Assembly: GCA_025360815.1 (NCBI GenBank)
Contig: JANYBL010000109.1
Location: 1 to 64,000 of the forward strand
Length of the DNA stretch: 64,000 nt
Source: Burkholderiales bacterium
GTDB taxonomy: Bacteria > Pseudomonadota > Gammaproteobacteria > Burkholderiales > Usitatibacteraceae
Direction of reading: 5' to 3'
Made by a program: the position numbers and the translations under genes
Notes under the pieces: model-generated
The model's database searches: none
What the model saw: the letters and a program-made list of their open reading frames with translations, nothing else
What the model was told of the DNA's origin: nothing
Shown here: positions 1 through 8,115 of the stretch, one piece after another
Position numbering within the stretch: position 1 is the stretch's first letter
How the letters are laid out: the number at the start of each line of letters is the position of its first letter

Positions 1-1
1 C

Positions 2-214
2 GATCCGCGCTACGGCCTAACCCCGGGTACGGCGGGATTTTGCAACAATTTGGACGATCTAGTGGGTCAGGCCGATCTGTGGCTGCACGGCCATTTGCAT
101 TGCCGCGTTGACTACTTGCTAAATGGTTGCCGCGTCATTTCTAACCCGCTTGGCTATGCCAAGCGCGGTGAGCAGCTTGGGTTTGATGGTTCGCGATTGA
201 TCGCGGTAACCTGA
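2..214 (+). CDS. Metallophosphoesterase, C-terminal part (partial)
   Basis: The window opens inside this gene; 70 codons remain before a TGA stop. The visible residues include HGHLH at the position of the GHxH metal-ligand motif that closes the calcineurin-like phosphoesterase fold, followed by a short strand and an SNPLGY segment typical of the C-terminus of this superfamily. Such enzymes use a two-metal centre to hydrolyse phosphate esters, but the substrate cannot be told from this tail. The start and the other metal-binding motifs lie outside the window. Family assignment is fairly safe because of the motif and the following Asn-Pro; nothing more specific is supported. Confidence 0.7.
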   Translation, partial: DPRYGLTPGTAGFCNNLDDLVGQADLWLHGHLHCRVDYLLNGCRVISNPLGYAKRGEQLGFDGSRLIAVT

Positions 215-431
215 CAATCCGTTTCAATGCAGGTCTGTGATGCGGTCTCCTGTGTTTCGGCGCATCGACGGAGCGCCTCCGGTTCGGTGTCTTTTGGTCA
301 CCGTGGTTGTTACCCGGCTTCATGGTTTAAAACAACATTTGCCGGATAGGTCTGGTTTAAACTTGGATAGGTTTACTACTTTTTGCGATACCCAACACAC
401 ACTCAAATTTAATTCAAATAGGAAACTCGCT

Positions 432-1280
432 ATGAACGTCGCATTTTTAGGTCTTGGTGTCATGGGCTATCCGATGGCGGGGCATTTGCAGGCTAACGGG
501 CACGCCGTCACGGTTTACAACCGCACTGAAAGTAAAGCCCAAGCCTGGGCGAAGCAGCACGGTGGTGCCGCGAAAGCCACGCCAGCCGAGGCGGCTACCG
601 GGGCCGATATTGTGTTCATGTGTGTTGGCAATGACAACGATGTATTGGCGGTCGCACAAGCAGCATTAAAGGGCATGGAAACGGGCGCTATCTTGGTCGA
701 TCACACCACGGCATCTGCCGACGCGGCGCGGCATCTATACGCAATGGCGAAAGCGCAAGGCGTGGCGTTTATCGATGCGCCCGTCTCTGGCGGTCAAATG
801 GGTGCGGAAAAAGGCCAATTGACCATCATGTGCGGGGGCGATCAAACCGCGTTTAATGTTGCCAAACCGGTCATGGATTGTTTCGCAAAAGCGACCACGC
901 TGATGGGCGCGTCCGGCGCAGGACAGCTGACTAAAATGGTCAATCAAATCTGCATTGCCGGCTTGGTGCAGGCGTTATCAGAAGGTTTGGCGTTTGCCGA
1001 GAAGGCCGGGCTTGATGGCGATTTGGTGTTGGATGTGATTTCCAAAGGCGCCGCGCAATCCTGGCAAATGGAAAATCGCGGCAAGACGATGTTAAAGCGC
1101 GAATTCAATTTTGGCTTTGCTGTCGATTGGATGCGCAAGGATTTGGGTATCGTCATTGACGAAGCAAAGCGTAACGGCGCAGTGCTGCCGATCACCGCAC
1201 AAATCGATCAGTTTTATGCCGACGTACAACAGGCGGGCGGCGCACGGTTTGACACATCGTCCCTGATTACTAGACTATAG
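432..1280 (+). CDS. 3-hydroxyisobutyrate dehydrogenase-family NAD(P)-dependent reductase
   Basis: A 282-residue beta-hydroxyacid dehydrogenase. The N-terminus starts directly with the Rossmann strand and the GLGVMG dinucleotide-binding loop, then the DAPVSGG substrate-binding motif, and the family's catalytic lysine (K168) in GQLTKMVNQ. The reading frame is open back to 237, but the ATG at 432 is chosen because it gives the standard N-terminus and has an AGGAAA sequence just upstream. Members oxidise 3-hydroxyisobutyrate (valine breakdown) or reduce tartronate or succinic semialdehyde. The lysine and the SGG motif do not discriminate between these, so the substrate is left open. A glutathione transferase follows 51 bp downstream on the same strand. 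Confidence 0.9.
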   Translation: MNVAFLGLGVMGYPMAGHLQANGHAVTVYNRTESKAQAWAKQHGGAAKATPAEAATGADIVFMCVGNDNDVLAVAQAALKGMETGAILVDHTTASADAARHLYAMAKAQGVAFIDAPVSGGQMGAEKGQLTIMCGGDQTAFNVAKPVMDCFAKATTLMGASGAGQLTKMVNQICIAGLVQALSEGLAFAEKAGLDGDLVLDVISKGAAQSWQMENRGKTMLKREFNFGFAVDWMRKDLGIVIDEAKRNGAVLPITAQIDQFYADVQQAGGARFDTSSLITRL

Positions 1281-1331
1281 ATGCTTGGCAGGTTTTTTTG
1301 CGATGCCCGAAGGCTAGAACAGGAACAAATT

Positions 1332-1964
1332 GTGATCAAACTCTATTATTCTCCCGGCGCTTGCTCACTCGCTCCCCACATTGTGTTGGAAGAACTGGGC
1401 ATCGCCTTTGAGTCAGTGTTGGTCTCGCTTAAAGATGGCGAGCAACACAAAGCGGATTTCTTGCGCGTGAATCCACGGGCACGCGTCCCGGCGCTGGTCG
1501 TCGACGGTAAACTGCTAACGGAGTGCCCGGCAATTCTGACCTACCTCGGCGGCGGTTATGCGGCGCGCGGACTTTGGCCAAAAGAAACATGGAAACAAGC
1601 CGAGGCGTTGTCATTGATGAGTTGGTTGTCGTCGAGTGTGCACATTGCGGTGGCGGGTATTTTCCGCCCCGAGCGCTATTCAGCGGACATGGCCGCAAAG
1701 GAAAGTATCAACGCCACCAGTAAAGCGACGCTGCTGAACTATTACGCGGACATCGAACGCATGCTCACCGGCAAATCTTTTTTTGCCGGCAGCCAATACA
1801 CGGTCTGCGATCCTTATCTGCTGGTGTTCTATCGATGGGGTCACCGGATTGGTGTTGATATGAAATTGCAGTTCCCCAACTGGACCAAGCACGCCTTGCG
1901 GGTTGCGTCTCGTCCCACGGTGAAGCGGGTGCTTGAGGTTGAGGGCATTAAGATTGATGGCTAA
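1332..1964 (+). CDS. Glutathione S-transferase (beta-class-like)
   Basis: A 210-residue glutathione transferase. The N-terminal thioredoxin-like domain begins with the YYSPGACSLAPH segment, where the Cys (C11) matches the conserved cysteine of bacterial beta-class enzymes. The NPRARVPALVVDG and ESxA-like (ECPAIL) motifs bind glutathione; a helical C-terminal domain follows. The GTG at 1332 is preferred over an in-frame ATG at 1281 because AGGA lies about 8 nt upstream and the protein then starts exactly where the family does. These enzymes conjugate or reduce electrophiles in the cytosol. Pairing with the upstream reductase suggests co-transcription, but no shared pathway can be shown. Confidence 0.88.
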   Translation: MIKLYYSPGACSLAPHIVLEELGIAFESVLVSLKDGEQHKADFLRVNPRARVPALVVDGKLLTECPAILTYLGGGYAARGLWPKETWKQAEALSLMSWLSSSVHIAVAGIFRPERYSADMAAKESINATSKATLLNYYADIERMLTGKSFFAGSQYTVCDPYLLVFYRWGHRIGVDMKLQFPNWTKHALRVASRPTVKRVLEVEGIKIDG

Positions 1965-2069
1965 TAAATTTGTAGAGTCCAGTATTGGCAAGGGTTTTGG
2001 GGCATTTATGGCTGAAAACTCCCGCCAAAGCTAGCGTTCATAAAAAGTTGCGTTAAATTAGGGCGTGTT

Positions 2070-3500
2070 ATGCAAGTCCAGTCGATGTTTTTCAAACAAA
2101 CCGCGAGCACGAAGCTCAATGACGCGGTGTTGCAGCGCGTGATGAAAAAAGCAAAGGTCAAGTTTGTTGACGGTCGCGCTGAAGGCGTTGCGCTGATCGA
2201 CAACTGGGAGGACATTCGTACCTATGCGGCTGCTATGCGTGATCGGGTAATCGCGAATTTGGACGCCTACTTGATCGAGTTTGAAAAAAACGCGATTCGC
2301 CGCGGCTCGGTTGTGCATTGGGCTGAAACGGCGGAAGAAGCAAACGCGATTATTGTTAAGATTGCCCAAGAAAATGATGTAAAGGCGGTCACCAAATCTA
2401 AATCGATGGTGAGTGAAGAAGTGGCGCTCAATGATGCACTGGAGGCGGTGGGTGTCTCGGTGCTTGAAACCGATTTAGGCGAATATATTTTGCAGCTCGC
2501 CAAAGAGCCACCGTCGCATATTGTGGCGCCCGCCGTGCATAAATCGAAAGAGCAGGTCGCGCAATTATTTGTTGATCACCATCACAGCCCGGGCACCCCG
2601 CCTCTGACCGATATTGCCGCAATGACGCGGGAAGCCCGCGAGGTTTTACGGGGACGCTTTTTATCGGCGGACATGGGCATCAGCGGTGCGAATTTTATCA
2701 TTGCCGAAACCGGTACCACGCTCACCGTCACCAATGAAGGTAATGCCGACATGGTGACCACTATTCCGCGGATTCATTGCGTGATTACCGGTATCGAGAA
2801 GGTCATCCCCACGCTGGAGGATTTTGCGACTTTGATACGGCTGCTGCCGCGCTCGGCGATTGGCCAAACGATTTCAAATTATCTGACGCTTACCACTGGC
2901 ATCAAGGCGCCCGACGAGCAAGAAGGCCCGGCGCAAATGCATATTGTGTTGGTCGACGCGGGCCGCACCAAATTAGTCGGCAGTGATATGAGCGAGATGC
3001 TGCGTTGTATCCGCTGCGGCGCATGTATGAACCATTGCCCGGTTTATCAGAACGTCGGCGGTCATGCCTATGGCTGGGTGTATCCGGGGCCGATGGGCTC
3101 GGTGCTAACGCCGGTTTACCAAGGCATCGAGAAGGGCGGCGATTTACCCAATGCGGCGACGTTTTGCGGCGAATGTCAGGTCGTTTGCCCGGTAAAAATT
3201 CCGTTGCCGGATTTGATGCGTAAATTGCGCGAGCAGCAATTCGATAAAAAATTGCGGCCGTTCAGCGAGCGTTTTGGCATTGCTGTTTGGAGTTATTTTG
3301 TGCAGCGCCCCAAATTGTATTCCCTCGCAGCGAGTGTCGGCGCCAGGTTTGCGGCATGGCTGGGCGGGCGCGGGAAGTTGATTCACAAGCTGCCCGGTAT
3401 CGATGGCTGGACCGATGGTCGCGATATGCCGGCGCCGGAAGGCCGGACGTTTCGCGAACTTTATGTCGAGAAACAGCGAATTAAAAAAGCAAATTCATGA
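2070..3500 (+). CDS. lutB: LutB-type lactate utilisation iron-sulfur protein
   Basis: A 476-residue protein of the LutB/LldF/YkgF family. Residues of about 70-300 form the LUD domain. This is followed by two cysteine clusters for 4Fe-4S centres: C313-x2-C316-x2-C319-x3-C323-P (CIRCGACMNHCP) and C366-x2-C369-x3-C373-P. In the LutABC system this subunit passes electrons during oxidation of L-lactate to pyruvate in the cytosol. The ATG at 2070 has AGGG 6 nt upstream; an ATG at 2085 is possible. The stop overlaps lutC by 4 bp, so the two are translationally coupled. The third usual partner, the CCG-domain protein LutA, is not next to it in this window. Confidence 0.93.
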   Translation: MQVQSMFFKQTASTKLNDAVLQRVMKKAKVKFVDGRAEGVALIDNWEDIRTYAAAMRDRVIANLDAYLIEFEKNAIRRGSVVHWAETAEEANAIIVKIAQENDVKAVTKSKSMVSEEVALNDALEAVGVSVLETDLGEYILQLAKEPPSHIVAPAVHKSKEQVAQLFVDHHHSPGTPPLTDIAAMTREAREVLRGRFLSADMGISGANFIIAETGTTLTVTNEGNADMVTTIPRIHCVITGIEKVIPTLEDFATLIRLLPRSAIGQTISNYLTLTTGIKAPDEQEGPAQMHIVLVDAGRTKLVGSDMSEMLRCIRCGACMNHCPVYQNVGGHAYGWVYPGPMGSVLTPVYQGIEKGGDLPNAATFCGECQVVCPVKIPLPDLMRKLREQQFDKKLRPFSERFGIAVWSYFVQRPKLYSLAASVGARFAAWLGGRGKLIHKLPGIDGWTDGRDMPAPEGRTFRELYVEKQRIKKANS

Positions 3501-4198
3501 GCGCACGTGACAACATTTTGGCGAGGATCGGCTTACAAATTTTGCGTTCGCAAACTCAGGCAAATATAAAAAGCGGTAATCGCCCAAACGCCTCACTAGG
3601 AGACGATCTCGGCGTTGCGCACCGAGCTGTCCGTGAGGTCATCGCCAAGCACGAACGCGGCCCCTTACCCGGCTTTGCGAAGCATGATCCCGTTGAGCAT
3701 TTCGTTGCCGAATGTGAGCGCGTCAAAACGACCCTGACTGAAGTCGCCTCGCTTGCCGCCGTTCCGATTGAAATCGCGCGTTATCTAGGGACGATCGCCG
3801 ACACACAAAACAAGTTGGTCGGTTGGCCGGAGTTTGCTGACCAAGATTGGCTGAGCGCTGGCCTCGACTATCAAAATCGTCCCGCCATCGGTAGCGATTT
3901 AGTCGGCGTTACCGGCTGTTTTTGCGCGATCGGTGAGACCGGTACTTTGATGCTGCTCGGTGCACGCGACACCCCAAAAATCACTGCGTTGCTACCTGAA
4001 ACGCATATCTGCATTGTCAAAAAATCGCGCATTGTGGCAACAATGGAAGACGCGTTCCAGCTGATGCGCGAAGAAATCGGCGAGCCGCCGCGAGCCACTT
4101 TCTTCGTCTCGGGACCGTCAAGGACAGCCGACATTGAGCAAACCATCGTGATCGGCGCGCATGGTCCGTATCGGGTGCATGTGGTGTTGGTGCGCTAA
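3497..4198 (+). CDS. lutC: LutC-type lactate utilisation protein (LUD domain)
   Basis: A 233-residue protein made mainly of one LUD domain, matching LutC/YkgG. Typical features are the GVTGCFCAIGETGTLML stretch, a lysine-rich strand (HICIVKKSRIV) and the C-terminal SGPSRTADIE motif that is nearly invariant in this family. It overlaps lutB by ATGA and so is made together with it. In Bacillus LutABC it is needed for growth on L-lactate. The N-terminal 70 residues are more variable. There is no sign of truncation. Confidence in the family is high; the role in lactate oxidation is inherited from characterised homologues. Confidence 0.92.
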   Translation: MSARDNILARIGLQILRSQTQANIKSGNRPNASLGDDLGVAHRAVREVIAKHERGPLPGFAKHDPVEHFVAECERVKTTLTEVASLAAVPIEIARYLGTIADTQNKLVGWPEFADQDWLSAGLDYQNRPAIGSDLVGVTGCFCAIGETGTLMLLGARDTPKITALLPETHICIVKKSRIVATMEDAFQLMREEIGEPPRATFFVSGPSRTADIEQTIVIGAHGPYRVHVVLVR

Positions 4199-4267
4199 GG
4201 CTGGCGCGCCTTCATCGCCGAGAGGCGGTGTCGAGTTGACGATGCGCTTCCGGTTTTTCTCGCGCCC

Positions 4268-4343
4268 TTTTTCTCACCTCCCCTTTTCTCACCTCCCTTT
4301 TCTCACCTCCCTTTCCCCCCCTTTTTCTCACCTTTTTCTCACC
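4268..4343 (+). repeat. Pyrimidine-rich 14-bp tandem repeat
   Basis: Five copies of TTTTCTCACC occur in 76 bp. Three adjacent copies extend to the 14-bp unit TTTTCTCACCTCCC (starting near 4270, 4284 and 4298). After a C-run there are two shorter 11-bp copies (4322 and 4333). The array lies between lutC and the downstream permease, whose SD (AAGG at 4377-4380) is 34 bp further on. One strand is almost all pyrimidine, so slippage or unusual DNA structure is possible; that effect is inference. Confidence 0.9.
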
Positions 4344-4386
4344 TTTAACGCAGCGCCTCGCGCCCATACCGAAAAAAAGGCTTTCC

Positions 4387-5616
4387 ATGTTGGCAGTGTC
4401 ACCGATCATGATCGGCACCATTCCCGTCGACTTCATTTTGTTCGCGCTCGTCCTGCTGGGCGTGGCTTTCTTCCATCGGCATACCTTGACTATTGCGATG
4501 GCGGGCGTCGTGGTCATTGCGCTCTATAAAATCATTTTTACTGGCTTCAGTTCTGGCGTCGGGATGATGGGCTTTATAAATCATCTTAGCCATGAATGGG
4601 TGGTTATGAGCAATTTGTTGGGCTTGTTGCTGGGCTTCGCGCTGCTCTCCCGACATTTCGAAAAAAGCCATGTGCCATTGATTCTGCCGCGTTTCTTGCC
4701 TGATGATTGGCGGGGTGCATTTTTGTTGTTGGTGATGGTATTTGTGTTATCGGCGTTCCTCGATAATATCGCTGCCGCATTGATCGGCGGCGCGATGGCC
4801 CATCAGTTGTTTCGCGCCAAGCTGCATGTCGGCTATTTGGCGGGTATTGTCGCGGCAGCGAATGCGGGCGGGGCGGGCTCAGTGGTGGGCGATACCACCA
4901 CCACAATGTTGTGGATTTCGGGCGTGCGCCCGCTTGAGGTATTCCACGCTTATGTTGCTTCGGCAGTGGCGTTGTTCGTGTGCGGTATTCCCGCCGCCAT
5001 CCAGCAGCAGCGCTATTCACCGATGATCAAAAATACCGAGACCCGCACCCATATCGACTGGGCACGCATCGGCATCGTGATGATGATGTTACTGTTTGCG
5101 ATCCTCGCTAATTTGTTTGTGAACCTGAAAATAAGCGCGGCGGTGACGAGTGCGGCAGAACATTTCCCCCTGCTAGGCTTGGCGGTATGGCTGGCGATCC
5201 TTATTTCGCTGCCGCTTCGTCGTCCTGACTGGAAGGTTATGCCTGATGCATTTAAGGGCGCTGTTTTTTTGTTATCGCTGGTGTTGTGCGCATCGATGAT
5301 GCCCGTTGAGCAATTGCCGCCGGCCTCGTGGCAGAGCACGCTCGGCCTGGGGTTTGTCTCGGCTGTGTTCGACAATATTCCGCTCACGGCTTTAGCGATC
5401 AAGCAAGGTGGTTACGATTGGGGTGTCCTCGCTTATGCGGCGGGCTTTGGTGGCTCGATGGTCTGGTTTGGCTCTTCTGCAGGCGTGGCCTTGGTTAGCA
5501 TGTTTCCAGAAGCAAAATCGGTATCAAGCTGGCTAAAAGGCGGCTGGCATGTGCCGCTGGCCTACGTTCTCGGTTTCGTGGTGATGCTGGGTGTCATGGG
5601 CTGGCAGCCACGTTAA
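4387..5616 (+). CDS. NhaD/ArsB-type ion transporter (IT superfamily)
   Basis: A 409-residue polytopic membrane protein with about ten to twelve hydrophobic segments. It shows the internal repeat of the IT superfamily: a first-half FLDNIAAALIGG segment followed by GGAGSVVGDTTTTMLW, and a second-half VFDNIPLTALAI followed by GGSMVWFGSSAGVA. The GD(T/V)TT and DN motifs resemble NhaD sodium/proton antiporters, but citrate and arsenite carriers share this fold, so the ion is uncertain. The ATG at 4387 has AAGG 6 nt upstream. It follows lutBC by 188 bp, in which a pyrimidine-rich repeat sits. It could import a carboxylate for lutBC, or be unrelated. Confidence 0.8.
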   Translation: MLAVSPIMIGTIPVDFILFALVLLGVAFFHRHTLTIAMAGVVVIALYKIIFTGFSSGVGMMGFINHLSHEWVVMSNLLGLLLGFALLSRHFEKSHVPLILPRFLPDDWRGAFLLLVMVFVLSAFLDNIAAALIGGAMAHQLFRAKLHVGYLAGIVAAANAGGAGSVVGDTTTTMLWISGVRPLEVFHAYVASAVALFVCGIPAAIQQQRYSPMIKNTETRTHIDWARIGIVMMMLLFAILANLFVNLKISAAVTSAAEHFPLLGLAVWLAILISLPLRRPDWKVMPDAFKGAVFLLSLVLCASMMPVEQLPPASWQSTLGLGFVSAVFDNIPLTALAIKQGGYDWGVLAYAAGFGGSMVWFGSSAGVALVSMFPEAKSVSSWLKGGWHVPLAYVLGFVVMLGVMGWQPR

Positions 5617-5939
5617 ACCTGATGTCAGCCCCCCCAAAATATGAAGCGCACCAACGTAACACCTACGTTGTTAACCTTGTTACGTGCATCGCATTGCATT
5701 GCTGCGGTGCAGCAAGTGATCGTCATCTATGCTTGTACCGGTGCGATGTTGTATTTTGATTTCGGTCAACGGACTTCATACTGCTTTCTATTGCGCCCTT
5801 GCCACATCACGATTAGCATACAGGTTGTATTATTAAAACCAGTCATCGAAGCTGGCGCGTCTGACGTTAACTTATCGTCACACGATAAGCGTCACGAGAA
5901 AAAATCTAATTTTAATATTCCATCTCTGGAGGAGTTTTC
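5617..5939. other. Intergenic region upstream of the amino-acid binding protein gene
   Basis: This 323-bp stretch holds no credible gene: a 100-codon frame from 5641 runs through the next gene's ribosome site and has no family features. The right end is AT-rich and contains a palindrome (5871-5889) and a strong SD, GGAGGAG at 5928-5934, 5 nt before the ATG at 5940. It is most likely the promoter region of the transporter operon. Confidence 0.6.
5871..5889. promoter_or_regulatory. Palindrome, possible operator
   Basis: CTTATCGT and ACGATAAG form perfect 8-bp arms around a 3-bp centre. Flanking GACG (5863-5866) and CGTC (5890-5893) extend the symmetry with a gap. It lies 51 bp before the start of the substrate-binding protein gene in AT-rich DNA, a usual place for a regulator site. 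It could also be a small RNA hairpin. No known regulator motif was recognised. Confidence 0.45.
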
Positions 5940-7103
5940 ATGAAGAGCAAGCTACTAGGTTTAGTCGCCGCGATTGCGGCTGTTGTTTCCGTTTCAGCGT
6001 TGGCGGCGGATCCGATTAAAATCGGTGTGTCGGGCCCATTTACCGGTGGTTCCGCGCCCATGGGCGTGTCGATGCGCGATGGCGTGAAATTGGCCGTTAC
6101 TGAAATCAACGCCAAAGGCGGTGTAATGGGTCGCCAATTCGTGATGGTTGAGCGCGACGATGAAGCGAAAAACGAGCGCGGTGTGCAAATCGCCCAAGAA
6201 CTCATCAACAAAGAAAAAGTCGTTGCCACCTTGGGCTTTATTAACACTGGCGTTTCTTTGGCCTCACAGCGCTTCTATCAAGAAGCAAAAATTCCTGTGT
6301 TCAATAATGTCGCAACCGGCTCGCTGGTGACGAAGCAATTTATCGAGCCAGAATTTAAAGAAAACTACATTTTCCGTAATGCTGCGCACGACACCATTCA
6401 GTCCGCAATGATTGTTGAAGAAGCCATCACTAAGCGTAAATTTACCAAAGTTGCGATCTTGGCCGATTCAACGAACTATGGCCAGCTGGGCATGGCTGAT
6501 TTGGTGAAAGCGCTTGAGAAAAAGGGCATGAAAGCTGTCGCCATTGAGAAATTCAACGTTAAAGATGTCGATATGACCTCACAATTGCTGAAGGCCAAAG
6601 AAGCGGGTGCGCAAGCTGTATTGACCTACGCGATTGGCCCAGAATTGGCGCAAATCGCCAATGGCATGGAAAAGCTTGGTTGGAAAGTCCCGATGATTGG
6701 TTCGTGGACATTGTCGATGGGTAACTTTATCGACAATGCAGGCAAAAACGGTGACGGCGCAACGATGCCGCAAACATTCATCCAAGAAGGAAATACGCCG
6801 AAGCGGAAAGCCTTCATTGAGGCTTACGTAAAGGCCTACAAGCCAGCGAATGACCGTATTCCATCGCCAGTTTCCGCTGCCCAGGGATATGACTCGGTTT
6901 ACTTGCTCGCCGCTGCGATCAAGCAAGCAGGTTCAACCGACGGTGTGAAGGTTCGTGAGGCACTTGAGAATCTGAAGGAAAAAGTTGACGGCGTCGTGAC
7001 CACATACGATAAGCCATTCTCAAAAGACGACCATGAAGCCATCAAAATGGGTGTTCCCGTAATGGGACAAGTCGTTGACGGGCGCGTCGTACCTGCTAAG
7101 TAA
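5940..7103 (+). CDS. Branched-chain amino-acid type ABC transporter, substrate-binding protein
   Basis: A 387-residue periplasmic binding protein of the LivJ/LivK type (type I fold). A signal peptide ends near SALAA, and the mature protein starts DPIKIGVSGPFTGG, the typical first strand and ligand loop. Other family signs are the GVKLAVTEINAKGGVMG helix and the QGYDSVYLLAAAIKQAG segment near the C-terminus. A very strong SD (GGAGGAG) precedes the ATG, as expected for a protein made in excess. Homologues bind leucine, other amino acids, amides or aromatic acids, so the ligand is not certain. A hairpin at 7136-7164 separates it from the permease genes. Confidence 0.93.
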   Translation: MKSKLLGLVAAIAAVVSVSALAADPIKIGVSGPFTGGSAPMGVSMRDGVKLAVTEINAKGGVMGRQFVMVERDDEAKNERGVQIAQELINKEKVVATLGFINTGVSLASQRFYQEAKIPVFNNVATGSLVTKQFIEPEFKENYIFRNAAHDTIQSAMIVEEAITKRKFTKVAILADSTNYGQLGMADLVKALEKKGMKAVAIEKFNVKDVDMTSQLLKAKEAGAQAVLTYAIGPELAQIANGMEKLGWKVPMIGSWTLSMGNFIDNAGKNGDGATMPQTFIQEGNTPKRKAFIEAYVKAYKPANDRIPSPVSAAQGYDSVYLLAAAIKQAGSTDGVKVREALENLKEKVDGVVTTYDKPFSKDDHEAIKMGVPVMGQVVDGRVVPAK

Positions 7104-7135
7104 ATCATCGCCTGCTGCATGATTTGGTAAACCAG

Positions 7136-7164
7136 AACGCGGGGGATGTTTCGTCCTCCGCGTT
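7136..7164 (+). terminator. Hairpin between binding-protein and permease genes
   Basis: AACGCGGGGGA pairs with TCCTCCGCGTT (11 bp with one G-U pair) around a 7-nt loop and is followed by TTATTTTG. This is a plausible partial Rho-independent terminator or an mRNA-stabilising stem that would leave more transcript of the binding protein than of the membrane genes. Confidence 0.65.
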
Positions 7165-7221
7165 TATTTTGTCCGCTTGTCTTGATGCGTCACGATAGAT
7201 AACAAAAAGGTTTGGCACGCT

Positions 7222-8112
7222 ATGGATATTTTCTTACAACTCACCTTCAGCGGCATCGCACTGGGAATGATTTATGCGGTGATCGCGTTTGGCTACCAGC
7301 TTACGTTTGCCACTTCGGGCACGCTTAATTTCGGGCAGGGCGAAGCGTTGATGCTGGGTGCCTTGGTTGGGTTGAGTTTGGCGGGCAACGTCATGGGCGG
7401 GCCCTACATCAATTATTGGTTGATGATTCCGCTAGTCATGTTATTTGGCGCACTACACGGTGTCGTGGTGGAGCGCATTGGTGTGCAGCCGTCTGTAAAA
7501 ACTAAAAATGAATTCGGCTGGATTATGTCCACGATTGCGTTGGCGATTATTTTTAAAAATGTAGCCGAAAATATTTGGGGTAAGGACGATATTACTTTTC
7601 CCTCGCCGGTATCAACCGCGCCGTTTGAAATCTTCGGCGCACGAGTCCAGATTATGCAGGTCATCGTGGTGGTTGGCGCGCTGGCCATCATGTTGGCGGT
7701 TGAAATGTTCAACCGCAAATCGATTTATGGAAAAGCCGTGGTGGCGACGGCGAACGATTCTGATGCGGCCGGCTTGATGGGTATTAATACGGCACAGGTC
7801 GTTACGTTTTCCTATGCGCTGTCTTCTGCAACTGCCGCGTTCGCCGGCGTGTTAGTCGCGCCATTGACACTCACAGGCTCAACAATGGGTACCGCTCTCG
7901 GCCTGAAGGCGTTTGCGGTGGCGATTATCGGCGGTCTGACGTCAGGCGTTGGCGCGATTGTTGGCGGGCTTATTTTGGGCATAGCCGAAACGCTCACGGG
8001 TTACTACATTTCCACCGGTTATAAAGAAGTGCCGGGCTTACTCCTGCTATTACTGGTGCTGGCGATAAAGCCATCGGGTCTGTTTGGCAAAACTACCATC
8101 AAGAAAGTTTAA
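7222..8112 (+). CDS. livH: LivH-type ABC transporter permease
   Basis: A 296-residue inner-membrane permease of the branched-chain amino-acid ABC family. It has about eight hydrophobic segments and the family markers GMIYAVIAFGYQLTFATSG and NFGQGEALMLGA near the N-terminus. The ALGLKAFAVAIIGGLTSGVGAIVGG loop that contacts the ATPases lies near the C-terminus. The ATG at 7222 has AAGG upstream. It is followed after only 3 bp by the LivM-LivG fusion gene, so co-translation is likely. With the fused LivM it would form the membrane channel for the ligand delivered by the upstream binding protein. Confidence 0.95.
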   Translation: MDIFLQLTFSGIALGMIYAVIAFGYQLTFATSGTLNFGQGEALMLGALVGLSLAGNVMGGPYINYWLMIPLVMLFGALHGVVVERIGVQPSVKTKNEFGWIMSTIALAIIFKNVAENIWGKDDITFPSPVSTAPFEIFGARVQIMQVIVVVGALAIMLAVEMFNRKSIYGKAVVATANDSDAAGLMGINTAQVVTFSYALSSATAAFAGVLVAPLTLTGSTMGTALGLKAFAVAIIGGLTSGVGAIVGGLILGIAETLTGYYISTGYKEVPGLLLLLLVLAIKPSGLFGKTTIKKV

Positions 8113-8115
8113 GTC

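Noticed and set aside
237-431. Upstream extension of the 3-hydroxyisobutyrate dehydrogenase-like gene
   Set aside because: The extension precedes the Rossmann start and has no homologous look; the ATG at 432 has a proper SD.
4161-4529. 122-codon frame across the pyrimidine repeat
   Set aside because: Its sequence is mostly the translated repeat, and it overlaps lutC and the permease gene.
5641-5943. 100-codon frame upstream of the amino-acid binding protein
   Set aside because: It runs through the strong SD of the next gene, has no SD of its own and shows no family-like sequence.
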